Shown here piece by piece: positions 9,954 through 19,652 of a stretch of 64,000 bases of DNA (within the stretch, counting starts at the first letter, position 1; each line of letters opens with the position of its first letter). A program made the position numbers and the translations under genes. Source of the stretch: Thermoplasmata archaeon. Its GTDB lineage: Archaea > Thermoplasmatota > Thermoplasmata > Lutacidiplasmatales > UBA184. The notes under the pieces are model-generated. The model was not told the DNA's origin, ran no database searches, and saw only the letters and a program-made list of their open reading frames with translations. The stretch covers positions 1 through 64,000 of the forward strand of contig JAKIWI010000008.1 in assembly GCA_022750115.1 (NCBI GenBank), in the 5' to 3' direction.

Positions 9954-11120
9954 ATGGAAACCGCTGAGACGACGGACGCCGCACCGCCAATCCGCCGACA
10001 CCGACCCGGGCAGACCGGGCGTGTCCTCGTCGCCGTGGCCCTCGCCGTCGTCGTCGCCGTCGCGGCCTACGGGATCTACGGCTACGCGACGGGTCACACC
10101 TCGGGCGAGCCGACGCTGGTCATCTACACCTACGCGAGCCTGTTCAACCAGACGAACGACTCGGCCGCCATCGACCAGCAGGTGTTCGGCGCGTTCGAGG
10201 CGGCCCACCACGTCCACATCGAGGTCGTCCATCCCGGCGGCACGCTCCTCGGGACCCTCCGCGATGAGTCCAACGCGCCGTTCGCCGACGTCGTCATCGG
10301 ACTCGACGAAGTCACGGCGCCCGAGGCGGCGGCCCGGGGCCTGTTGATTCCCTACACCTCACCGCAACTTTCGCACGTCCCGGCACCGCTGACCGCCGAG
10401 ATCGCGCCCGACCACTCGGTCACCCCGTACGAATGGGGCTACCTCGCGTTCGACTACAACAACACGTTCTGGAACGCGACCCGGGGCGCCGTCGCGAACG
10501 CCTCGTTCGAGCAGATCGCGAGCAACTCGACGTGGGCGTCGAACCTGCTCATCGAGGACCCGACCGTGGACATCACGGGCGAGGAGTTCCTTCTCTGGCA
10601 GATCGAGTACGCCCAGCACGTCCAACATACGAACTGGACCGGCTTCTGGCAATCCGTCGACAAGTACGTCCGCACGGCGCCGGACTGGGGGACCGCCTTC
10701 ACCGAGTTCTCGACGCCGCCGAACCCGCCCGGCATGCTGGTCAGCTACTCCACCGACCCCGCCTACGAGGCGTACTTCGGCGTGCCGAGCACGTTCGGCT
10801 CGACGGTGGCCCACTCGGGCGGCGTCTCGTACGGCTGGAAGTCGATCTACGGCGTGGGGATCGTGAGCGGCACCCGCCACCTCTCTCTCGACCAGCAGTT
10901 CGTCGACTGGTTTCTTTCGGGGACCGTCCAGTCCGAGATCCCGACCGGCGAGTGGGAATACCCAGCGAACGACACCATCGGATTGCCGAGCGTCTACGAC
11001 CGGGCAATCCCGCCCGGCTCGATCACGGCGTTGAACGACCAGGTGACCCCGGCGCAGATCGCGGCGAACCTCACCACCTGGCTCGACGAGTGGCAGACCG
11101 TGGACAACAACTTCGGATGA
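9954..11120 (+). CDS. thiB: Thiamine-type ABC transporter substrate-binding protein
   Basis: N-terminal TM/signal then PTLVIYTYASLFNQTN...VTPYEWGYLAFDYNNTF; follows a TPP riboswitch. Confidence 0.8.
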   Translation: METAETTDAAPPIRRHRPGQTGRVLVAVALAVVVAVAAYGIYGYATGHTSGEPTLVIYTYASLFNQTNDSAAIDQQVFGAFEAAHHVHIEVVHPGGTLLGTLRDESNAPFADVVIGLDEVTAPEAAARGLLIPYTSPQLSHVPAPLTAEIAPDHSVTPYEWGYLAFDYNNTFWNATRGAVANASFEQIASNSTWASNLLIEDPTVDITGEEFLLWQIEYAQHVQHTNWTGFWQSVDKYVRTAPDWGTAFTEFSTPPNPPGMLVSYSTDPAYEAYFGVPSTFGSTVAHSGGVSYGWKSIYGVGIVSGTRHLSLDQQFVDWFLSGTVQSEIPTGEWEYPANDTIGLPSVYDRAIPPGSITALNDQVTPAQIAANLTTWLDEWQTVDNNFG

Positions 11121-12742
11121 GCGCCCGCGCGACCGGGGCCGTCCCCCTCCTCGTCGTCGTGGCGTTCGTCGCAGCGTTCGCGCTCATCCCCGCCGCGGTG
11201 TTGATCGCCCACGGGGTCGCGACCGGCGGAGGGCTCGGCGGGATCGCCCGCGTCGCGACCGACCCGTTGAACGAGCGAGCGGTCGAGAACTCGCTCTCCC
11301 AGGGCGCGGCGAGCGCCGCCCTCGCCGGCCTGCTCGGGTTTCCCGCCGGCGCCCTGCTCGGCCGCTACTCGTTCCGGGGCCGCCGCGAGCTCCTTGCGGT
11401 CCTGATCGTCCCGTTCCTGCTCCCGTCCCTCGCGGTCGTCCTCGGGGTCGAGACCCTGTTCGGCGCGGACGGAGTCGTGTCCTCCGTCGTCCCGGCCGCG
11501 AGCTCGCTCGGCTCGGGGTTCTGGGGCATCGTCACCGCGAACGTCCTCTACGATGCCCCGGTCGTCGCCCTCCTCACGGCCGTTGGCGCCGAGTCGGCCT
11601 CCCCGGCCCTCGAGGAGACGGTCGCGGTGCTCGGCGGCGGGCCTTGGGCGGCCTTCTGGGCGTCGTGGGGACGGCCGGCGATTCTCGGCGCCGCCGCGGG
11701 AGCGGTCCTGACGTTCCTGTTCTCCGCGCTCTCCTTCGCCCCGCCGCTGCTCCTGTGCGGCGCGCGGTGCTACACCGTGGAAGCTCGGGTCTGGTCGCTC
11801 GACCAGATCTTCCTCGACCCGGGCTCCGCGGCCATCCTGGCGCTCGTTCTCGTCGGGCTGCTGGCGGTTCCGGCGGCGCTCTACCTGACGCTGCTCGCCC
11901 GACTGCGCGCCGCTCGTGGGTCCGTTGAGCGGCGCCCGCGACCGCTCCCCTGGCGATCCCCCGCGGTCTGGCCCCTGCTCGCGGCGACGACCGCCCTCGC
12001 CCTAGCGGTCTTCGCTCTCCTGGGGTCGGTCCTCTGGGCGGCCGCCCGACCGGAGTCGCCGGGCGGCGCTGCGTTCTCGGCGTTCGTGGGATTGTTCGGG
12101 GCCGGCGTCACGACGCGACTCGGAGTCTCGACGTGGTCGGCGACGGCCAACACCGTGCTGTTCGCGACCCTCTCGAGCGCCATGGCGCTCCTGTTCGCCA
12201 TCGCGGCCGGGTTCGGGATCGGTCGGAGGCCGGCGACGGCGCGCACCATGCGCGCGCTGGTATTCGCTCCGCTCGTGGTCTCCCCGGTCGTGCTGTCGTT
12301 CTCGCTCGCGCAGTTCTGGCGGCCGGTATTCGGCGGGGAGTCGACGATCGGGGTGCTGATCCTCCTCGCGCAGGCGACGCTCGCGCTCCCGTTCGCCCTT
12401 CCCGCCGTGGAGGTGGCGCTGCGACGCGTTCCACCCGCGCTCCGAGAGTCCGCGCAGACCCTCGGGGCGCGTCCGTGGTCCGCCTACCTCGATGTGGAGC
12501 TTCCGCTCGTCCGCGCCGGACTCGTGACCGCGGCGCTGTTCGCGTTCGCGCTCAGCTTCGGGGAGTTCACGGCGACGTATTTCCTCGCGACGCCGACGTT
12601 CAACACCCTCCCCGTCGAGCTGTACCGGCTCGAGGGGCTCCGCCTCACCTCCTACGCGGCGGCCGACGCCGGACTCCTCGTCCTCGTGAGCCTGGTGGCG
12701 TTCCTCGTCATCGTCCGCGGAGGTCGCCGTGTCGAGCTCTGA
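11117..12742 (+). CDS. thiP: ABC transporter permease, fused two-module ThiP-like
   Basis: ATGA overlap with thiB; many TM segments with two permease-like halves (AVEVALRRVPPALRESAQTLGARPWSAYLDVELPLVRAG). Confidence 0.85.
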   Translation: MSARATGAVPLLVVVAFVAAFALIPAAVLIAHGVATGGGLGGIARVATDPLNERAVENSLSQGAASAALAGLLGFPAGALLGRYSFRGRRELLAVLIVPFLLPSLAVVLGVETLFGADGVVSSVVPAASSLGSGFWGIVTANVLYDAPVVALLTAVGAESASPALEETVAVLGGGPWAAFWASWGRPAILGAAAGAVLTFLFSALSFAPPLLLCGARCYTVEARVWSLDQIFLDPGSAAILALVLVGLLAVPAALYLTLLARLRAARGSVERRPRPLPWRSPAVWPLLAATTALALAVFALLGSVLWAAARPESPGGAAFSAFVGLFGAGVTTRLGVSTWSATANTVLFATLSSAMALLFAIAAGFGIGRRPATARTMRALVFAPLVVSPVVLSFSLAQFWRPVFGGESTIGVLILLAQATLALPFALPAVEVALRRVPPALRESAQTLGARPWSAYLDVELPLVRAGLVTAALFAFALSFGEFTATYFLATPTFNTLPVELYRLEGLRLTSYAAADAGLLVLVSLVAFLVIVRGGRRVEL

Positions 12743-13691
12743 GTGTCTCCGGGTGCGCGGGCTTTCGGCGTCGTGGGGCACGACCCCGGTCCTCTCCGAC
12801 ATCGACCTCGACGTGAACGACGGGGAGTTCGTCGTGCTCCTGGGTCCGAATGGAAGCGGGAAGACGACGCTCCTTCGGACGATTGTCGGGTTGGAATCGC
12901 CGACGTCGGGGAGCGTCGCGCTGCGCGGGCGCTCGCTGGACGGGACGCCGACCTACCGGCGGGGAATCGGGATGCTGTTCCAGGAACCGGCCCTGTTCCC
13001 CCACCGATCCGTCTGGGAGAACGTCGCCTACGGGCTCGAGCTCGCTCGGCGGCCGCGCGAACAGATCGATCGCCGGGTGGACGCGATGCTCGACATGCTG
13101 CGGCTGGCGGCGCTGGCCGACCGTCGGCCCGACACTCTCTCCGGGGGCGAGCGCCAGCGCGTGGCGCTCGCACGGACGCTCGCGCCCGAGCCGCCCATCG
13201 TGCTCCTCGACGAGCCGTTCGCTTCGGTCGACGTTGAGATCCGGACCGCCCTCCGGAGTGAGTTCCGGCGTGCGCTCTCGACGACCGGAACGGCCGCCCT
13301 GCATGTGACTCACGACCGCGAGGAGGGGCTCGCGCTCGCGGATCGCGTGATCCTGCTCTCGGACGGACGGGTCGCCCAATCCGGAGCGCCCGAGGACGTC
13401 TATCGAAAGCCCGTGGACGCGCGGGTCGCACGATTCCTCGGATACAACGTAGTGTCGGAGCGCGGAACGTCGCTCGCGATCGCTCCGGAGGACGTCGAGC
13501 TCGGCCCTCCGGACTCGAGCCCGACGAGAGGGGTCGTCACCCTGAACGGATTCGCGGGCCGGGACCGGGTCGTCGAGGTCACGCTGCCCGATGGAGTCCG
13601 GGTCGAGTGCCGCACATCGCAGGAATCGGGTCTGGCCCCCGTGGGGGCCTCGGTGTCCCTACGATGGAGACGGTCGGTCGCGCTCGCCTAG
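12729..13691 (+). CDS. thiQ: ABC transporter ATP-binding protein
   Basis: Walker A LLGPNGSGKTTLL, signature LSGGERQRVALARTLA, Walker B IVLLDEPF; GTG start overlapping the permease. Confidence 0.88.
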   Translation: MSSSECLRVRGLSASWGTTPVLSDIDLDVNDGEFVVLLGPNGSGKTTLLRTIVGLESPTSGSVALRGRSLDGTPTYRRGIGMLFQEPALFPHRSVWENVAYGLELARRPREQIDRRVDAMLDMLRLAALADRRPDTLSGGERQRVALARTLAPEPPIVLLDEPFASVDVEIRTALRSEFRRALSTTGTAALHVTHDREEGLALADRVILLSDGRVAQSGAPEDVYRKPVDARVARFLGYNVVSERGTSLAIAPEDVELGPPDSSPTRGVVTLNGFAGRDRVVEVTLPDGVRVECRTSQESGLAPVGASVSLRWRRSVALA

Positions 13692-14473
13692 TCTTCGCGT
13701 CGGCGGCGCCGCGGCCGCTCGTCATCGCTCGAATCGGAGCGGTCGCGGCCGTAGGACGGTCGGCGCGGGGGACCCGAACCGAATCGCCCACCACCGCCGC
13801 CGCCGCCCCCGCGCTTCCACGGGGGAGGACCACGGCTTCGCGATCCCGAGAAGGAGCGCCGGTCGTCGCCACCGCCGCCGCCCTCGGTGCGCGGCCGCAG
13901 GCTGAACCGGTTCCCGCACGACTGGCAGGTACCGACCATCCCGCCGTCGTCGCCGTCGGAGAAGACGATCGGACCACCGCACTTCCGGCACGGCCGGGCG
14001 CGGCTCATCGGAGCGCCACCGCCGCCGCCACCGAAGTCGCGGTCACGGCGGGGGGGGAAGTCGCCGCGGCCACCCTCGTCGCGGTTGCGCGAGCGCGGAC
14101 GCGGTCGGTCGTCGGTTTCGAGTTGGATGGACGGGACGGGGGAAGCGACCGCCGCCTCGGCGCCAGCCCGAACCAGGTGGAAGACGGTCTCGCAGTCGTC
14201 GCAGGTGGCGGCGAGGGCGTTCTCGTCGTCGACGGAGAGCGTCAGGGTGCCGCCGCACTCCGCACAGTTCGCGGAGATCTCTTCCTCGTCCTCTCCCTCG
14301 GCGTCGGCCGCCTCGGTCGCCGGGGCGTGGACGACCGTGCTGGTCGTCAGGTCGGCGTTCGGCGGCAAGAGGAGGAACGCGCGGGAACATCCCGGGCACG
14401 TTCCGGACTCGACCTCGATGGCTCGAGGGGTGACTTCGACTTCGGTCCCGCAGGCGGGGCAGTGGGCGGACAT
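13688..14473 (-). CDS. Multi-zinc-ribbon protein with RGG/RSR-rich disordered segments
   Basis: CPACGTEVEV...CPGC, CAECGGTLTLS...CDDC, CRKCGGPIVFSDG...CQSC; Gly/Arg tracts RDRDFGGGGGGAP and WKRGGGGGGGGRFGSGPPRR. Confidence 0.75.
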   Translation of the reverse strand: MSAHCPACGTEVEVTPRAIEVESGTCPGCSRAFLLLPPNADLTTSTVVHAPATEAADAEGEDEEEISANCAECGGTLTLSVDDENALAATCDDCETVFHLVRAGAEAAVASPVPSIQLETDDRPRPRSRNRDEGGRGDFPPRRDRDFGGGGGGAPMSRARPCRKCGGPIVFSDGDDGGMVGTCQSCGNRFSLRPRTEGGGGGDDRRSFSGSRSRGPPPWKRGGGGGGGGRFGSGPPRRPSYGRDRSDSSDDERPRRRRRED

Positions 14474-14694
14474 TGGTGCAACTCGGAAAAGGCGTACCGG
14501 CCCTCCTTCATTACGTAACGCCCCCCGTGGGTTGGCCCGTCACGGCGCACCGATGGACGGGCGGGATTCGCGGGTTTCTCGTCGGAGAATCTCGAGGTCG
14601 AGCCTCGCGAAATGGGGGCTCGGAGTGCGAGCGGAGGGCTCCGAGGCCGCGCGGGCGCCGGGGAACAAAGCAAAGGATAATGGGACGGGGAAAA

Positions 14695-14937
14695 GTGGAT
14701 GCGCCGCTTGACCGATGTTCGCACGGCGCTCGGGGCACCGGGGGGAGGTTCCCCGCCGGCCAATCGTCCGGTCGGAACGGCACGAGGTCGCCACCGGGGT
14801 GAGCGGTGGCGCGGAGCACGGAACGGAGCGTGCCGGACGCGCGAGCGGTCGGAGAGTTCCTCCCGGCGAGAGGGAGCCGGGCCGGGTATTCCCCGCGGCG
14901 CCCGATTCCTTCGAATGGTTCTCAGAGGTGAGAATCG
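14695..14937. other. Intergenic region with dense hairpin potential (candidate ncRNA or structured leader)
   Basis: By eye: CGCCACCG-GGGTGAG-CGGTGGCG, GCACG-GAACGGAG-CGTGC, CCGGCC-AATCGTCC-GGTCGG, GGTTCTCA-GAGG-TGAGAATC. No recognised family. Confidence 0.35.
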
Positions 14938-14973
14938 TCCGGACGGGAGTGTATCGAGGGGGACCTGCAGACC

Positions 14974-15378
14974 GTGAATGGCGGCGAACCCCCCGCCGCT
15001 CCCCCGGGGGCCCCAGCGGCGCCAGCGAACCGGAAGGAGCGGATCCTCGATGCCCTCGGTGACCCGGCCGCTCGGGAGATCCTCCTGATGCTCAACGATT
15101 CCCCGATGTCGGCCCAGGAGATGCTGGCCGCGAACCGCATCCCGCAGAGCACGCTCTACCGGAAGCTCCACGAGCTGCAGGAGATCGGTCTCGTCGGCGT
15201 CCAGCGCACGGCGATCACGACCGAGGGAAAGCGCGTGGACCTCTACCGGAGCCTGCTGGAGCGGCTCGCCGTCGAGATGTACGGCCGCACGTTGAGAATC
15301 GACGTCAAGTACCGGGACCTCGCCACCGAACGATTGCAGACGATGTGGAAGGACTACCGGCGGGAGGCGGGCCGATGA
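14974..15378 (+). CDS. Winged-helix ArsR-like transcriptional regulator
   Basis: RKERILDALGDPAAREILLMLNDSPMSAQEMLAANRIPQSTLYRKLHELQEIGLV. Confidence 0.85.
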   Translation: MNGGEPPAAPPGAPAAPANRKERILDALGDPAAREILLMLNDSPMSAQEMLAANRIPQSTLYRKLHELQEIGLVGVQRTAITTEGKRVDLYRSLLERLAVEMYGRTLRIDVKYRDLATERLQTMWKDYRREAGR

Positions 15379-15674
15379 GCGGCGCCTACGCCTCCGACAC
15401 CGACCTGTGGATGATCACGATCTCCTGGCTGCTCGTCCTCGTGCTGGGACTCGCGGTCACGGTCTACGGCGTGCGGGCGTACCGAAAGTCCGGGAACCGC
15501 AGCATGCTCGCGCTCGCGACCGGCTTCGCGTTCCTCTCCATCGGGACGGCGGGGTCCTGGTTCGGCATCTACGACGACACCGGGAGCCTGTTCTACGCGC
15601 AGTTCGGATGCGTGGGGTTCCTCGCCGCCGGATTCGGGATGGTCCTCTACTCCCTGCACACGAAGTTCGGTTGA
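15375..15674 (+). CDS. Three-TM membrane protein, coupled to the upstream regulator
   Basis: ATGA overlap with the regulator; three hydrophobic segments. Confidence 0.75.
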   Translation: MSGAYASDTDLWMITISWLLVLVLGLAVTVYGVRAYRKSGNRSMLALATGFAFLSIGTAGSWFGIYDDTGSLFYAQFGCVGFLAAGFGMVLYSLHTKFG

Positions 15675-15818
15675 ACTCGATCGCTGGGCAAGGCGGGAGG
15701 GCTCCGCGCCCTGCGCGCGTGCTCGGGCCCGCACCCGCTTCGCGCAGGGTTCAAGAGCCGGGCGACGCGTGAACTGTCCCGGGACCCTGTCGATGGAACC
15801 ACCCAGAGAGATGCGACG

Positions 15819-17237
15819 ATGACACGGGCCCGGGCGCGGCGGCGATTTCCAACGGCCATCGAATCGATTCTCGTCGCGGTGATCGTCCTGCTCACGGCGG
15901 TCGTCGTGGTGACGATCGTTCCGAGGATCGTCGGCCCCAACACGTCTCCGATCGCGGGCACGCTCTCGGTCGGCGGCATCGTGGCGTACCCGCCCGCGTC
16001 GTTCTGGGCCCTCGGTACCCACGCGGTGAAGATCAACGATCACAACCTCTCCAGCGTGATCAACGAGACCCCGGTCGACATGTTCCGGTTCGGCGGTGGG
16101 GGCGACACGACGAACGTCACGACGGGCGTCTCCTACTCGGACGATGGGAGCGCCTCGCCACCGGGCCTGAGCGCCGACGCGGCGTTCACGACGTTCTGCC
16201 ATTGGCGGGCGTGTCACTCGATCATCACCGTGCCGGGCGAGATCGACGACCCCGGGGCGGCGGCCGTCACGGTGCGGTTCGTGGAGCAGACCCTCGGGCT
16301 TCGGCCGGACTACTGGTCGATCGGCAACGAGCCGAATACGTGGGTCCACTACGGGATCCCCTGGACCAGCTGGAAGTTGTCAGATGCCTCTACCCCGACG
16401 CCGCTCGAGTACGCGAAGACGGTTCAGCGCGACATCGCGGCGATGCGGAGCGTCGACCCCAACGCCCAGATCATTGGCATCCAATCGTCGGTCGGGGGGT
16501 CGTACGCGGCGTCGTGGATCACACCCCTCGTGCAGGTCAACGGGCCGAATCTGGCGGCCATCGCGTACCACTCCTATCCCGCGAATCAGGTGGCCGAGGA
16601 CGGTTCGCTGTCCGGCTTCCTCTCCAACGCCTTCCGGTTCGGATTCCCCCACGACTACCGACAAACCCAATCGGAGGTCCGGGCCGCCTGCCCGAGCTGC
16701 TCGATCCCGGTGTTCGTCGACGAGTTCAACGGGGCCGGGCTCGGCGTCGACAACGTCTTCGACCAGTCCTACGCGGACGTCCCGATCGTCGCCGCGGCCG
16801 TCGCCGGGGGTCTTCAGCTGAACGCGACGCAGTTCAGCTTCTTCGACCTCCAGGGCCTCGGGAGCCTCTCGAATTTCGGTCTCCTCGGTCCGGACGGGTC
16901 GCCGCGGCCGTCGTTCGTGCTGTATTCGACGTTCTTCCACAACCTCTCGACGGCGACCATCGAGAACACCTCGGTCGTCGGGGGACCCGGCGGCGTGGCG
17001 GCCGTGGTGGGGACGAATGCGACGACGACCTCGCTCCTCGTGGCGAACACCAACGGGACGGTCGGGCTCGAGCTCACCCTGAACGGAACCGTGTTCGCCG
17101 AGGGCGGCGCCGCCACCATCTACGCCTGGGACCCGACCGAGCTGGCTCCCGAGGTCACGACGGTGCCCGCCGGCGGACTTTCGACGACATGGCTCGTCCC
17201 CCCGGAGGGCGTACTGCTGATCGACCTGAGTTCCTAG
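15819..17237 (+). CDS. Exported clan GH-A-like glycoside hydrolase
   Basis: N-terminal hydrophobic segment; YWSIGNEPNTWVHYG (NEP acid/base) and IPVFVDEFNGAG (candidate nucleophile) with plausible spacing. Confidence 0.6.
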   Translation: MTRARARRRFPTAIESILVAVIVLLTAVVVVTIVPRIVGPNTSPIAGTLSVGGIVAYPPASFWALGTHAVKINDHNLSSVINETPVDMFRFGGGGDTTNVTTGVSYSDDGSASPPGLSADAAFTTFCHWRACHSIITVPGEIDDPGAAAVTVRFVEQTLGLRPDYWSIGNEPNTWVHYGIPWTSWKLSDASTPTPLEYAKTVQRDIAAMRSVDPNAQIIGIQSSVGGSYAASWITPLVQVNGPNLAAIAYHSYPANQVAEDGSLSGFLSNAFRFGFPHDYRQTQSEVRAACPSCSIPVFVDEFNGAGLGVDNVFDQSYADVPIVAAAVAGGLQLNATQFSFFDLQGLGSLSNFGLLGPDGSPRPSFVLYSTFFHNLSTATIENTSVVGGPGGVAAVVGTNATTTSLLVANTNGTVGLELTLNGTVFAEGGAATIYAWDPTELAPEVTTVPAGGLSTTWLVPPEGVLLIDLSS

Positions 17238-17319
17238 AGTCTCTCCTCGCCCTCCTCGCTCGGGAGATCGCGCCACGGCCGTTATCCCGACGACGAGCCT
17301 CCCGCGGCGGGGGGATGGC

Positions 17320-19086
17320 GTGGGAACCTCGGCGGCCGAGTGGCTCGTCCAAACGCTCGCCGACCTCGGGGTCGAGCGCGTCTACGGAGTCGCCGGCGAC
17401 TCATTGAACGGCATCACCGACGCGATCCGCCGAAGGGGGCAGCCCCGCTGGGTCCACGTCCGCCACGAAGAGGTCGCCGCGTTCGCCGCCGGGGCGGAGT
17501 CGCAGCTCCACGGCGGCCTCGGCGTCTGCGCGGGCAGTTGCGGTCCCGGCAACCTGCACCTCATCAACGGGCTCTACGACGCCCACCGTACGCGGACGCC
17601 GGTCCTCGCGATCGCCGCGCAGATCCCGAGCGCCGAGATCGGATCGGACTACTTTCAGGAGACCCACCCCGAGCGCCTGTTCCGCGAGTGCAGCCGCTTC
17701 GCGGAGTACGTCGGAGCGCCGGACCAACTTCCGCGGATCCTCGAGACCGCCGTGCGGACGGCGCTCGCCGAACGGGATGTGTCGGTCATCGTCCTTCCCG
17801 GCGACATCGCGCTCGGGACGCTCACGGACCCCCGGGCATCGGCTCCCCTAACGAGCGGAGGCGGGTTGGCCGTTCCGAGCGAAGCGGACCTCGCCCGACT
17901 CGTCGCGGTGCTGGACCCCGCCCGCCGGGTGACGATCCTCGCGGGGCGCGGGTGCGCGGGCGCCCACGACGACCTGGTCGCCTTCGCGGACCGGATCCAA
18001 GCACCGGTCGTCCATGCCCTCGGCGGGAAAGAGTGGGTCGAGTTCGACAACCCGTTCGACATCGGGATGACGGGACTCCTCGGATTTTCGGCCGGCTTCA
18101 AGGCGATGCGCGAGTGCGAGGTGCTCGTCATGCTCGGCACCGACTTCCCGTACCGTCAGTTCTACCCGGAGTCGGCGACCGTCGTCCAGCTCGACCGCCG
18201 CGGCGAGCAGATCGGGCGGCGCACGCGCGTCGACCTGGGACTTGTCGGAGACGTCGGCGCGACGCTGCGAGCCCTCCAGCCCCGGCTCGCCCGACATTCC
18301 GACTCCGACCATCTCCACGCTTCGCTCGCCGACTACGCGAGCTCGCGCGCCGGGATCGACGACCTCGCCGTCGGCCCGACGGGGGTCCGACCCCTGCACC
18401 CACAGTTCGTGGCGAAGGTGCTCGACGAGCTGGCGAGCGACGACGCAATCTTCAGTTGCGACGTCGGCACACCGACGATTTGGGCGGCCCGCTACCTCCG
18501 CATGAACGGACGACGGAGGCTGCTCGGCTCGTTCAACCACGGCTCGATGGCCAACGCGCTCCCCCAGGCGATCGGGGCGAAGGCGGCCTACCCGGCCCGG
18601 CAGGTCGTGAGTCTCTCGGGCGATGGCGGGCTCGCGATGCTCCTCGGCGACCTTCTGACGCTGGCGCAGGAGAAGCTCGCGGTGAAGGTCGTCGTGTTCA
18701 ACAACTCCGCGCTGGGGTTCGTCTACATGGAGCAGCTCTCCGACGGGCTCCTCCCGTTCGGGACCGCGCTCGTCAACCCGGATTTCGCCGCCCTCGCGGC
18801 CACCGCCGGGATCCTCGGCCAACGCGTCGAGCTCCCGGAGCAGGTCCGGCCGGCGCTCGAGAAAGCGTTCGCCCACGATGGGCCGGCCCTCATCGAAGTT
18901 ATCGTCAGCCGCCAGGAGCTTGTGGTCCCACCGTCGATCCATGCGGCGCAGGTGAAGGGGATCGGACTGTTCCTCCTGAAAGCGGTGCTCAGCGGGCGTG
19001 GGGACGAGGTGGTCGACCTCGCGAAGACGAACCTATTGCGAACCGGATTCCTGGGTCGGCACTTGGCGCCGGACCGTCCCAGCTGA
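17320..19086 (+). CDS. Thiamine-diphosphate enzyme, pyruvate oxidase/pyruvate:quinone dehydrogenase-like
   Basis: VYGVAGDSLNGITDAI, VRHEEVAAFAAGAES, and ThDP-binding GDGGLAMLLGDLLTLAQEKLAVKVVVFNN. Confidence 0.85.
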   Translation: MGTSAAEWLVQTLADLGVERVYGVAGDSLNGITDAIRRRGQPRWVHVRHEEVAAFAAGAESQLHGGLGVCAGSCGPGNLHLINGLYDAHRTRTPVLAIAAQIPSAEIGSDYFQETHPERLFRECSRFAEYVGAPDQLPRILETAVRTALAERDVSVIVLPGDIALGTLTDPRASAPLTSGGGLAVPSEADLARLVAVLDPARRVTILAGRGCAGAHDDLVAFADRIQAPVVHALGGKEWVEFDNPFDIGMTGLLGFSAGFKAMRECEVLVMLGTDFPYRQFYPESATVVQLDRRGEQIGRRTRVDLGLVGDVGATLRALQPRLARHSDSDHLHASLADYASSRAGIDDLAVGPTGVRPLHPQFVAKVLDELASDDAIFSCDVGTPTIWAARYLRMNGRRRLLGSFNHGSMANALPQAIGAKAAYPARQVVSLSGDGGLAMLLGDLLTLAQEKLAVKVVVFNNSALGFVYMEQLSDGLLPFGTALVNPDFAALAATAGILGQRVELPEQVRPALEKAFAHDGPALIEVIVSRQELVVPPSIHAAQVKGIGLFLLKAVLSGRGDEVVDLAKTNLLRTGFLGRHLAPDRPS

Positions 19087-19228
19087 CGCGAATCCCGCGG
19101 CCCTGCCGCCCCGCGGGATTCGACCCTCGATTTGGAGACCCGAGGGGGGCGTTTCGCCACCTCCCGGGCGGCATGAAGGACCTCCCGGCCTCCCCGGAGC
19201 TGTCGGATTCTCCGACAGTGGGACCACC

Positions 19229-19612
19229 ATGACCGAAATGAAGGCCGGAATGATCGTGCACGTCGAACTGACCTCGAGCAACCTCCCCGCGACCCGGAAG
19301 TTCCTCGAGGGAGTCTTTGGCTGGAAGTTCAAGAAGGCCGAGATGGAGATGGATGCGGGGATGGAGTACTGGACCTGGGAAGCCCCCGCCGGCCCCGCGG
19401 GCGGACTCACCAACCCTCAGGAGGGGATGTCGCCGTCCACGCTCAACTACGTCCTCGTCGAATCCGTCGAAGCGGCCGTCAAGAAGATCAAGGCGCACGG
19501 CGGGAAGATCATGATGGACAAGACGGAGATTCCGACCGTCGGATGGTTCGCAATCTACGAGATCCCGGGCGGGGTCCACCAGGCGATCTTCCAAGCGCTG
19601 AAGCCGATGTAA
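19229..19612 (+). CDS. VOC family protein
   Basis: MTEMKAGMIVHVELTSSNLPATRKFLEGVFGWKFKKAEMEMDAGMEYWTWEAPAGPAGGL. Confidence 0.9.
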   Translation: MTEMKAGMIVHVELTSSNLPATRKFLEGVFGWKFKKAEMEMDAGMEYWTWEAPAGPAGGLTNPQEGMSPSTLNYVLVESVEAAVKKIKAHGGKIMMDKTEIPTVGWFAIYEIPGGVHQAIFQALKPM

Positions 19613-19652
19613 GCCGGCCCGTCGGACCCCTCCAGGCGCTGACGGCCGAACG

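Noticed and set aside
14640-14970. RNase P RNA (GGGGGAGGTTCCCCGCC and CGGAACGG resemble type A elements)
   Set aside because: No convincing CR IV/CR V (AGA..AU and ACAGAAnCCGGCUUA-type) on either strand; kept only as an unassigned structured region.
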